DNA of 64,000 nt from Branchiostoma belcheri. Its lineage: Eukaryota; Chordata; Leptocardii; Amphioxiformes; Branchiostomatidae. The DNA is taken from positions 2,034,673 through 2,098,672 of the forward strand of contig NW_017804109.1 of the NCBI RefSeq assembly GCF_001625305.1, in the 5' to 3' direction. The position numbers and the translations under genes were made by a program. Shown here piece by piece: positions 1-12,300 of the stretch (its first letter is position 1; every line of letters begins with the position of its first letter). Under the pieces are notes generated by a model. It was not told the DNA's origin. It saw only the letters and a list, made by a program, of their open reading frames with translations, and did no database searches.

Positions 1-204
1 TCACTCACCTAGAGCTTTTGACTAGACCAGTCACTCTGGTCTATCTCAGTAGCAAATTTCTACTAAATAGACTTTCTTTTGATATAAAGACTAGCATTCC
101 TTTAGAATTTGTTTCTGTGTTGATCTGGCATGTCCAAGTTAGAGTGGCCTCACATTCACAATCATAGGAGCGGCATTAAAATTGATTTTTTGTTGTTTTT
201 GCAG

Positions 205-312
205 GTTTCTTCTGTCCGGGCACCGGCAACTTTGAGTACGAAAACAACGACTGTCCTGCCGGACACTACTGCCCGGCTGGCACGCCGTCTGGCACCCAGT
301 TCCCCTGCCCTG
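205..312 (+). CDS. Exon 1 (first seen)
   Basis: Phase 1 at both ends. It opens after ttttgcag with (G)[13 protein letters not shown], contains [11 protein letters not shown] and ends FPCP(G) at donor gtcagt. Upstream exons lie outside the window. Confidence 0.88.
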
Positions 313-3300
313 GTCAGTTGTCTATTTACTGTTTCATCTGTTTCATCAGTTTCACCATATGCATGCTGCATTTCATTGGTCAAATAACTTATAAGGTTTT
401 CCGTAATTTCTTTAAAACTTTGAAGAGTGTAAAATTAGCCTCTATCAGTTAGGATCAGGCATAGTTCTGGATAGTCTTCACGTGTCCAAGAACGTAGATT
501 GGACTTAACCAGAACCATGCCTGGGCAAGGTTCTGTGTGTAAAACACAGTTCTGGATACAACTACACCAGAGACCTGTTACTCAATTATGTTTTCTTCCA
601 CATTTAGAGGGCTACTACAACACTGAGCTCAACGCCTTGCGATTGGATGACTGCGTGCTCTGCCCCTCGGGGAACTACTGCCCGGTAGGTTCTGACACTG
701 ATGGCCTCGAATGTCCCGCCGGGTTCTACTGCCCGGCTGGTCAAGGGTCACCGTGGGTGAATGCTTGCCCTCTCGGCACCTGGAGCGACGAGGTCGGACT
801 CAACGGTGAGTTCCAGAAATATTCACTGACAGACAGATCTCGTATGAAATAATTAAAAAAAAGGTCTTATTTCACTCTGTGCAGAGGATGGGGCGGTGCC
901 CATGTATAGGGTGGGCCACAGAGTTGTGTAAGCACTACAGCATGGGGCTAGTCTGCTGGTAGTGTTTGACCTTCCCATACTCTTTCTCATAGATGCTGAG
1001 TGCTAAGCAGAGAAAGCAGTATGTACCGTTTTTTAAGTCTTTGGTGTGACCCGGTGGTTGAACTCACGACTCCCGACTCAAGATGCTTTGCAAATATTAC
1101 CTATAAGTGTACTTTGTTTTAAAGTTTTGTCTTTATTTCCTGCCTTTCAGTCTCCCACCAGTGTAACGACTGCTCAGCCGGGCACTACTGCCCGTTCGGT
1201 ACGGAGCTGGTGCCGCGCGTGTCGGAGATCCCATGTCCTGCTGGCACGTACAACCCAGACGAGAGGGCTGGTCACGTGCTGAACTGCCGCCAGTGCGACG
1301 CGGGGAGGGCGTGTCCCACCGTCGGGCTCGACAATGCCTCGCACGCCTGTGCACAAGGTGAGATCATACACACACGCACAGACACACACATCCACAAAGA
1401 CACAAGCGCGCGCATACACACAAACTTGCGCACACACAAACACGTGTGCACACTCACACAAACACGTGTGCACACACAAACGCGCACACACACAAAGACG
1501 CATGCACACACAAACGTGCACACACACAAACGCGCACAAACACGTGCACATACACACAAAGGTGCACACACACACAAACGTGAGCACACACACACACACA
1601 CGCACACACACGCACACACACACACACATACACACACACACACACACACACAGACACACACACACACACACACGTCCTATATACAGCGCCTCACACTCCT
1701 GCATTAAAGGTAAGATGACACAAAAGACATGTCTTATTTTTCTGTGACTTGGGTCCCTAATGAAGTCAACAGCCTACACTACTGTCTAGGTAAATTGAAA
1801 TTCTGGATATCTAAAGCCATGTTTCCTCTCCCCCTCCCCCCCAGGTTACTACTGTCCGAACGGTACAATCACCCCAGACCAGTTTCCGTGTCCGCCCGGT
1901 ACCTTCACCAACAACACGGACCTCACCGCGCCCGAGGAGTGTGATCTCTGCCCTGAAGGGTGCGTATAGTCTTACGGCCACCACAGATCAGCACTTCGGC
2001 AGAACGTACTGCGGCTTCGCGAAACCCTGATTTTCGCAGTTTCTGTTGAATATTTGGTCAACGTAGCATCAGAATTTTGAGTGTTAACCTTGTATAGGAG
2101 AATACGACCTTAATATTATGAAACGTTCTGCTGAAGTGCAATGCACAATACATAATGGGTTTTGTGCAGGTGCAGTATGTTCTGTCGACGTGTTCCACTG
2201 AGTTTTTCTGCTGTAACTGTCATTTAAAAGATAATGTCTACCTTTTAACTTTCTTGAAATGGTACACAAACTAATTTTAGGAAAGAATTGGGCTGGTAAG
2301 GAATTCACTCACTCAGTGCTGTAGCTGTAAGGAATTGGATCTGACTATTTTTCCAAACAACAATATTGTACAGAAAAACAAGATCATGAAGACATTGAGT
2401 GTACATATAGCTCAAATGGCTCAATACGTTTTCCCAGGTTGGACTTGTATAATCATAATAATGTATAAACAACAATGCCATGTTTTCTACAGGTTCTACT
2501 GTAGTTGGGGCACCGGCAATGCCACCAATGGCCCGAAGCCCTGCCATACCGGACACTACTGTCCCCTCGGCACCCCCACCCCCGACCGCTACCCCTGTCC
2601 TCCGGGAACCTTCTCACCTAACAACAACAATGACAATGCCGGGAACTGCACCGCCTGCACACCTGGGTACTACTGTTTGGGTACGTATCTGCAGTTCTGT
2701 TGCATGTCACTAGGGGGCACACCTGTACTGCACCATCTGCACACCCGGGTACTACTGTCTGGGTATGTAGTGTGGGTGTTATCTGCAGTTCTGTTAACTG
2801 TCAATAGGGGCACACATGTACTGCACCGCCTGCACACCTGGGTACTACTGTCTTAGTAGGTTTCAGCTAAATAGATAAAGGTAAAGGTAAACTAGTTCTG
2901 GATTAATATAGCTGGTATAACTTACTCTTTGGCATCACACACCAGCTGCTTTATCTGTATACTATTCGCTAGATAACCGCCCTTCTTCGTAACACGCTAG
3001 CTGATGTGGCTTGCACTGACACTGTGTGTTGTGAAAGTTGAATGGTGTACCAAATGTGCTGCTACCTTTCCTCACAAGCAGTGAGGCCACAGAATCAGTC
3101 TCTGTGTGTTGTTAAAGTTGTTACATCTGTGCTCAAATGTGCTGCTACCTTTCCCCACAGGCGGAGAGGCTACAGAAACAGCCCTGTGCCCCCCCGGGTA
3201 CTACTGTCCTGAAGGCACGCAAGTCGCCGAACAGTTCGGCTGCCCCAACGGCACCTACAACCCAGACCGCGGTATCTGGGCAGAGGAACAATGCCTCAAC

Positions 3301-6300
3301 TGTACACAGGTAATGTACAGGGTTTTCTGGAGTCTTAAAGTCTTGTTTATTCAATAAAAATACCAGGAAAGCTAGAAATGAAGTGAAAAGTAAAAGAACA
3401 GAAAAATTAATGCTTAATAAAGTAATTTTTGTGTTTATTTGGTTGTGGGTGAAGCATTTTGTTTCAAGTGTTGTTAAGTTAACGTTTCAGACTGTAACCT
3501 ATGTGCAGTATATTTTGCAATTATATGTAAGCTGTGTCCTGCATATGTTCATAGAAATTTGAACAAATTATAATTCTTCATTATTTTATTCTCTTATGAA
3601 TTGTTCCCTTCACTGCAGTGCATTTGACTTATTGTTGACTTGCTTGTAGGGGCACTTCTGTGAGAATGGTGTCATCGCACCTGAACCCTGCCCAGAGAAA
3701 ACCTACATGCCATATGGAAACAACACCGGCACTGGGTTGGTTGAGGGTGAGTCAGATTGCTGCTGTTACTGTAACTGTTACAGTTACATTGTACATGTAT
3801 ATAATATTGGTACGTCTATTTCTGTGTGGCTGTTTCTGCACCTATCTAGTTGTCAGTGCCTGAATGGCTTAGGGATAGCATCAGGCATGCATATGGTTCT
3901 CGATACTACTAGTATCCGTGTATCCAAGAACTTAGATTTGCTCCAGGCATGTTTCTGGATGAGCATGCATGGGCTATCCAGAACATGCCTGAGGATGATT
4001 CTGGATAAAGCATAGTTCTGGATGCAACGGGGTTACTGTTTTAGGGCGTGAAGTCTGCCATGTGGGGCTGTGGGGCATAGCGGCAGAGAGTGCTCGACCC
4101 AAAACCAAGAGGTCCCGGGTTCGAATCCTGGCATGCCACTGATCTTGTAGCCTTGGGAAAGGCACTTTACATGACTTTTCTCACTCCGCTCAGGTGAAAA
4201 TGAGTATTGTATTGTCCCCTGTGTTGGTGGCGCCATTAACATAAGTTGAAAAAACTTGCCGTCACCACCTCTTGTGATTACATGTTGGAATATGGAAAAA
4301 AATTATGTTCCTGCAGGTGATCCGGCCACCCGTAAGTCCAGCTGCCTGACCTGCCTAGCTGGTTACTTCTGCGAGGTGGGAACTGTCACTCCCGCGGAGT
4401 GTGGACTGGGCAAGTACTCTAAACCTGGCCAGAGCGTGTGCAAGGACTGTGAACCTGGGTAGGTTTCACTGTTTTACATGTAATGTACTGCAGGCAAACT
4501 ATCTATATTAGGTACTGTTGGTAGTGATGTAGATGTAAAACAATGTGGGCTGGGCAAGTACTTCAGACCTGGCCAGAGCGAGTGTAATTAAAAGACTGCG
4601 AACCTGGGTAAGTTTCACTGTTGTACATGTAATGTACTGTAGGCAAACTATAGGTACTGTTGGTAGTGATGTAGATGTAACACAGTGTGGTTGGGGTTGA
4701 CTACTAGATAAAGTAATAGTCTAAATTTGTTAAGTCAGGCTCTCCCACAAATACCCTTACCAATAAGTACAGTTACAGCTGCTGTAACATTTGTCACCCT
4801 CACAATACTAGGAAAATCTGAAGAACAGTTGTAACAGTTGTAGTGATTGAGATTGCTGAATGTTCTCACTGCTATGTTCTGTTGCACAGGTACTACTGTG
4901 ACGAGGCCAACACCACACAGACAGCGATGCTGAACGATAAGAAGTGCCCGCCGGGACAGTTCTGTAACGGTTCCCTCTCCGACGTCAGCGAAGCCACAGA
5001 CTGCACCATGGGATACTACTGTCCTGAAGGTCAGAACGAACGACCTTGAGATTGGAGTCATTCCATTTTTCCATCTTGGAAATTTAAGCATATTGAATTG
5101 TGACAAACTAGGTCAAGTAATGAAGCAGTAACCAGTTATTTCTTTTCTTTGATGAAGGTTAGACATTCAGGTAATGAGATTATCAAGAAAAGAACTCAAT
5201 AATAAAAAGTAGTGGATGCTACTGAAAATGTGTCAAAACAGTTTAATACTCATTGACAAGCAACTGGATATGATTTTGGACACTTTACAAAATCATATTC
5301 AGTTGCTTGAGTAACTGTTTTTTTGGCATATCTTATTACCTGGATGTCTAACCTTCGCCGACACTACTGGAAATGTCTTACAGTTTTCAAGTAAGTCAGT
5401 GAGTAACTGTTATCTTGTTTATTTCTTTTCTCGTTTGCAGCGACACCATTCGAGGTGCCGTGTCCCGTCGGTACGTACAACCCGAACCCTGGAGAAGGAT
5501 TTGTAACAGCCTGCCTGAACTGCACTGCTGGCAAATACTGCCTGGAAGGGTCATTCGAAGTGTCTGGGGAGTGTGAGGGGGGCTACTACTGCCCCACAGC
5601 ATTTCCCAACCCGTACGGATCCATCCCTGCAACTATCGGATCCTACGGAGAGAGACAGGTGAAGCTTTCATCTCAATATTTCATATCTGTTCTGTTCAAC
5701 TCTTTTTTACGAGTGACCCCACAGTATGCATGCCTTATATGTGAAGTGTGATCTTGCATCTTCCACTTCCACACAGAAAAAGAAGTCAGACCCAACAAAA
5801 AAATTACAATCTACAATCAATTATGCATTGTGCTTCATTGTTTATTCATCCTTTTCCTGTTATTTGCAATTAGCGCTTGTAGGGTGTGAGCTTACAATGA
5901 ACTTATTATCATTGTATTAAGCATTAAGTATAGCAGGTTGTTGTGTATTAATTAAAGTTTGTGATTCCTTACCCAGGTTCCTTGTCCTGCTGGTACATAC
6001 GTGACGACCACGGCTAGCGAGACCGTGGATGACTGCCTGGCCTGTCCCGAGGCACACTACTGTCCGCTGGGCACCAAGGACCCCAATGTGTGCGACCGCG
6101 GGTACTACTGTCCGGCCAACATATCCTCACCTATTCCCTGCCCTGTGGGCAGATACGGAAACACCACAGGTAAGAGTGCCTTAAACTTCTCTCTCTTTCT
6201 CTCTCCTGCTCCCTCTTTTTTTTCTCTCACTCTCTCACTCTTTCTCAGTCAGTCTGAAACCTATACATTCACATCTCCTCACCTATACCCTGTCCTGTGG

Positions 6301-9300
6301 GCAGATACGGAAACACCACAGGTAAGACTTCCTTAACATTATAAGGCTTAACCTTCTCTTTTTCTCTCTCTCTTACTCCCTCTTTCTTTCTCATTCTTTC
6401 TCATTTCTCTCTCTGTCAGTCATAAAGCATACCTACCATTATCTCCTCACCTATACCCTGTCCTGTGGGCAGATACGGAAATACCACAGGTAAGAGTTCC
6501 TTAAACTTCTCTCGTTCTCTCTCTGTTTCTCTCCATCTGTCTTTCTCTCTCTCTGTCAGTCTCAAACATACCTGCTAACATATCCTCACCCATCCCCTGC
6601 CCTGCGGGAAGATAAGGAAACACCACAGGTAAACTTTCTTAACCTTCTCTCTTTCTCTCTCTCTCACTCTTTCTTCCTTTCTCTCTCGCTCGCTCTCTCA
6701 CACTGTGAGTCAGTCTTAAACACACTTAACATCTCCTCACCCATCCCCTGCCCTGAGGAAACACTACCTCAGTATGATACCCAAGAGGCTGAGCACAGTC
6801 TTTGCATTCTATACACTGAATATTTGGTGCAGTTGGAGACCCTATGTGCAACAACTGAAGACAAATTACTGCAGCATGTTGCTACATCCACATCTCATCC
6901 TTTAAACAGTGTACATTTTTAACACTCCTTATACCTGATAGTCTAAGAGGCTTGTGTACGATCCCCTGCAGGTTTGGTGCAGCTTGAGGACTGTCCTCTG
7001 TGTGACAAAGGGAAGTACTGTGATGCCCCCGGCCTGCTGAGCCCCCGGGCACCCTGTGACCCCGGGTACGTGTGCTACGGCGGAGCGAACACCTCCAGCC
7101 CAACCGACGGGGAAACCGGAGAAGTGTGCCCCGCAGGAGGCTACTGCCCACTGGGTAAGTACAGTAACTGTAAATCACTTTATGTTCATGGTAGCAAAAG
7201 TTCACGGTCTGAGAAAAATGGTTCACGGAACTATTATTCACGGTGGCAACAGGAGCAGGAAAAAGAAAGTCCAGGAATTAATTTATATCTGTAATTATAA
7301 GTTCCGAAGAGACAGCGAACATAACAGTACAGTGAAAAGGTTGTGTGACAGTCTGAATAAAAGTTCTAAACAGGAACTATACGCCTCCAGATGTCTTACT
7401 GAGGGACAATTGTGTGTGCGAGATATCGGTTAACAATAATATTAGGTAGACGTCAAACTTCATCCACTGACATGTTCAATGTTCCTCCAAGGTTTGTTTG
7501 AGAGCCTGCCTTGTCCACCCAGCACCTACAGTAACATGTCTGGAGCAGTTAGGCTTGGACTTGGGCTTAGGGTTAACATATAATATTATATATTTGGTAG
7601 ATATCAAACTTCATTCACTGATGTGTCAAATGTTCCTGCCAGGTTCGTTTGAAAGCCTGCCCTGTCCTCCCGGGACCTACAGCAACGCGTCGGGAGCGGT
7701 TAGGGTTGGAGTTAGGGCTAGGGCTAGGTTTAGTGTTAGTGTTAGGGTTAGGGTTAGGGCTAGGGCTAGGGCTAGGGTTAGGGATAGGGCTAGATTTAGG
7801 GTTAGGATTAGGGTTAGGGTTAGCATGTACTAGGTAGCTTCATCCATTGATGTTTCCCTTTTCCCTCCCAGGTTCGTTTGAGAGCCTGCCCTGCCCTCCC
7901 GGGACTTACAGCAACGCATCAGTTAGGCTTAGGCTTAGCATGTACTAGGTAGCTTCGTCCATTTACATGTTAATTGTTCCTGCCAGGTTCGTTTGAGAGC
8001 CTGCCCTGTCCTCCCGGGACCTACAGCAATGCGTCGGGAGCGGTGGACGATAACGACTGCAGCCGATGCGACCCGGGCTACTACTGCTCCAACGCCCGCG
8101 GCCCCGAGCCCACGGGCTGCTGCGACGCGGGCTGCTTCTGTACCGGGGCCGCCAACGTGTCCTGCCAACACATCACTCAACCTGGTAAATACTTAACCAT
8201 AATGTTCTGGAGCCCTTAATGCGTGTATAGACCATATTAGGTATTTCTGGTTCCTGGAATATAGACTCCAGCAATACAGACCTTATTAGGAATTTCTAAC
8301 CTTTCCTGGAGCCTATAAGATGCTGCAATGCAGATTGTATTTAGGAATTTCTAAAGTTTCCTGCCAACACATACACGTATATGTACTCAACCAAGTAAGT
8401 GTAGGCAACTCTAGACAGGCCCTAAACCGCACAGTAATGCTTTTGAACATACAAGCTATGAATGATAATATTCCCTTCCAACTACATATATAACTGTTGA
8501 TTACTTAGCCTAGCTAGTGAGGCTATTGCAAGCCAGAGTAGCATGATCTTTCATTTAGTGATATCTTCATTTTGCTGACACAAGTTAGCCTATTCCCAGT
8601 CATGTATTATGTGCCATTTGGATTGCCCACTAACCTGTGACTGTGCCTTCTGCAGGCTTCTACACTCCGCCGTGTTCCTCCCAGCAGCGAATGTGTGAGC
8701 TTGGGACGTACCAACCGTACGAGAGAAGCGGGGGGTGTACGGAGTGTGAAGCCGGCTTCTACTGTCCAGAAAAAGGCATGACCAACAGAACGGCCTGTCC
8801 GTCAGGTGAGGGGAATATGTCAAATGTTTTTACTTTTAGTTGGAGAACAGCCTATTTCTCATTATGTCCCATGTCCATTATTGTACTCAGATCTCTACAT
8901 TTTTCTCCTTTTGAAAATTCCATTCTACTAACTGTAACTAACTGTAACCGTTAGAGTAACTATGATTTTGTATGCTGTATGGAGTTGCTTTTGCAAAATG
9001 TCTGTTTGCAACTTAAATTAGAATGAGGACTAATAGTCTGCAAGGACTTGCGCTGTTGGAGCCTATTTAAAAAAAAACAGTGCTTAATGTTACATGCTTA
9101 TGATGCTCGAGAGAAAACATAGATTCATATGAAGGCATAGCATATTAATAATTATATAATATTTAATAAGAATTGTCTTACACATTTGTGTTGCAGGGTA
9201 CTACTGTACCAACGGTAGTTATGTACCGGAGCCCTGTCCTAAGGGAACCTACACCAACCAGACACACAACACAACTCCTAGTGACTTACATGTACTGTGC

Positions 9301-12300
9301 AATAAACAATACCTTACACATTTGTGTTGCAGGGTACTACTGTACCAACGGTAGTTATGTACCGGAGCCCTGTCCTAAGGGTACCTACACCAACCAGACA
9401 CACAACACGGACCCTAGTGACTTATATGTACATGTACAGTAACTGTACAATAAGCATAACCTTATACACAATACCTTATTGAACATTTCCTGTGTTGCAG
9501 GGTACTACTGTACCAACGGTAGTTATGTACCGGAGCCCTGTCCTAAGGGGACCTACACCAACCAGACCCACAACACGGACCCCACAGACTGTTTGGACTG
9601 CCCCCCTGGTTACTACTGCACAGAGGCCCATCTCTCCGCTCCATCAGGGCAGTGCAACGCTGGACACATCTGCTTCAAAAACGCCCTCTGGCAGGACCCG
9701 GTATATTGCAGCTTTATCATCCTATGTAGTTACAAGTACAAGAATTTAAAAAATTATTGCCGTTTGCAGAATCTCCTATTTGTAACAAATATAGACCCTT
9801 ACTTTTAGCAGCTTATGTCTCAGGTGGATGAATGGCAATCAAGTGGACAATCCTTAATTTAGAAAAATGCAATAATTTCCCCCAAGATGATAATGATATT
9901 ATTACAGATTGAAACTTTTATTTTGTCCCAAACAGTCAGGGTCTCTAACTTATTGAAAAGGGTCACAGTTAAAGACATTGTCCACAGTTCAATGTACTTG
10001 TCCAAAAGAGCTAGAAGAAATATTCCAGTACCTTAAACCTGTACCAATGTAAATATTGTACATAGCTTCTTTCATGACTAGTGGAAGATAAGCTCTTCAG
10101 TGAGGTAGAACTGGAACGAGGTCACTTTTGTTTTCCAGGTTTACAACAACGACACTTCGGGCGGGAAGGAGGTTGTCCTGTGGGGAGACCTGTGTGCCGC
10201 GGGCCACTACTGTCCCCGCGGCGCCACCTTCATGCACCCGTGTCCCATCGGCACGTACACCGGCAACCTGGGCTCCCAGAGTGAGGACGACTGCATACAG
10301 TGTGATGCAGGGAAGTACTGTAATGCTACCGGAGCCACTCAACCTGCAGGTATTCACTGAAAAACAACTTTTGTTTTGCTTACCTTCAAAAGCATTATGG
10401 TTTTTGCTCTGTTTTCTCTTTTTCTTTTTCTTCTCCATTCTTGTGTGGCATTCTTGTGTTGCAGGGAATTGTTTCGAAGGGTACTACTAACAGTAACTGT
10501 ACCAAGTTTGACTGTAGTTTTCACAGGAACTGACAGGTGGCATTTTTCTGTTGCAGGGGACTGCTTCGAAGGGTACTATTGTACCGGCAATTCCACCACC
10601 CCAGCGCCGTACGGTAACGATACCGGCGTGGGTGACATCTGTCCGCGACACCACTACTGCGAAGCAGGGTCCCCGGAGCCGAGGCTATGCGCGGCGGGAA
10701 CTTACGCTAACCACACCGGCATGAGCGCCTGCCTGCTGTGTCCGCCGGGGCTCTGGTGTGTCCCTGGCCAAGACCCGGTCTACTGTCCACAAGGTAACTT
10801 ATATATGTTTGTGAATTACATATGGAGGACTTCATGACTCGAAATTCATTTTTAGGAATAGTTCCCTAGGTCCACGAAAAAAAATGATCAAGTAGAATTT
10901 CAAGAGAATCTGAGTGTGTACTGTCCACAAGTTAATGTCTTAGTAGATTACTTTTGGGAATTGTTCCTAAGTCTTAAAATAAGATATAGGATAAAACTAA
11001 GAAGTAGAATTTTAACAGTGCATAATGCAGCCAGGATTTGGATCTCTATTGCTAGGTAGTGTGATCTGTGAAATCATGATATTTGTGCGATATTTTTGTG
11101 GTGAGATATGCGCAATTTTTGTCTTTAAGGGACTATGTTTTATTTCTTACACAGGAAGGCAACATGTAGAACAGCACTTCAGCACCAAGGACAGGATAGT
11201 ATGTTAGTAACACGGCTCTAATTCCTATGTACTAGAGCAGCTGCATGGTAGTTTGTTCGTTACAACTTAAGGCTCTGATTCCGGTACATGTATTCCCCCC
11301 ACAGGTAGCTACTGCGTCGGCAGCACAGACTCGGTGAAACAACAGACCCCAAAGCAGTGTCCTGCAGGAACATATGGTAGCTACAGGGTAGTTTGTTAGT
11401 AACACTGCTCTGATTATTCCCTGTATACAGGTAGCTACTGTATCGGCAGCACTGACTCAGTGAAAGAGCAGACCCCGGAGCAGTGTCCGGCTGGAACGTA
11501 CGGTGCAGAAGAGGGTCTGACGGCGGAGGCAGGCTGCACCAAGTGTCCGCCCGGCTACTGCTGCATCGAACCTGGACTCACCATGCCGATCAGTGAGTGG
11601 GGTCCTTCTTTTGGCCAAGTTTGTATCTAGTCCTATCAACTGAATCAGATGCTCTTCTAGCAACCCTTCAGGCCTGGGTGACATTTGCATGAATTTTGCC
11701 ATTCTGCAGTGTTCTTTGGAATTCAAATTCATTTTAATGTAAAAGGATATTTGGAGATTCCATCTTCTTCCTTGTTGTGCTTTTGCTTTGAAAAATGTCA
11801 GCTACCAAAAACCAGAAGAACTCTGACTTGTTCTGTGTTGAAATTTGGTCTAAGATTTTTGACTGCTCGTTCCAGACAAGACAAAAGCCGGTTACTACAG
11901 CACAGGCGGAGCTTCGAACTGCGGCCCGTTTGTAACAGAGACCGACTCAACCGACACACGGGAGGTCTGTCCTGCCGGCTACTTCTGTCCTGAGGGCAGC
12001 GGGGATCCGTCGCCCTGTCCACCTGGAACTTACAGGTGAGACTTTCACTTTTCTTTCTGTCCAATTGTGAGACTTTCACTTCCGTACAGGTGAGATTTCC
12101 TCAGACATCTGTCATGGTGACATTATCTCCACGATTTTTTGCTCTGCAAGAGTCTCATAGGATGCAAGAACCAACTTTTCTGCTGCTATACCTATACCTT
12201 TCCCAGTACATAAAGCTTACGTACGTAAGTGAAGTAAAGTTTCCTGGTACTTGCCTGTACAGGTGAGACAACCTCAGATACCAGAGATATGACCAGGCCT

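Noticed and set aside
1174-1747. Long Cys/Val- and His/Thr-rich open frames on both strands
   Set aside because: They are translations of the CA microsatellite and change frame freely; no codon signature.
4081-4160. Possible tRNA gene
   Set aside because: The B-box-like sequence sits in a longer repeated unit with a tail shared at 32088, so it is a SINE head, and no complete cloverleaf is apparent.
7700-7825. Chromosome end
   Set aside because: The TTAGGG-like tract is short, imperfect and flanked by continuing exons on both sides.
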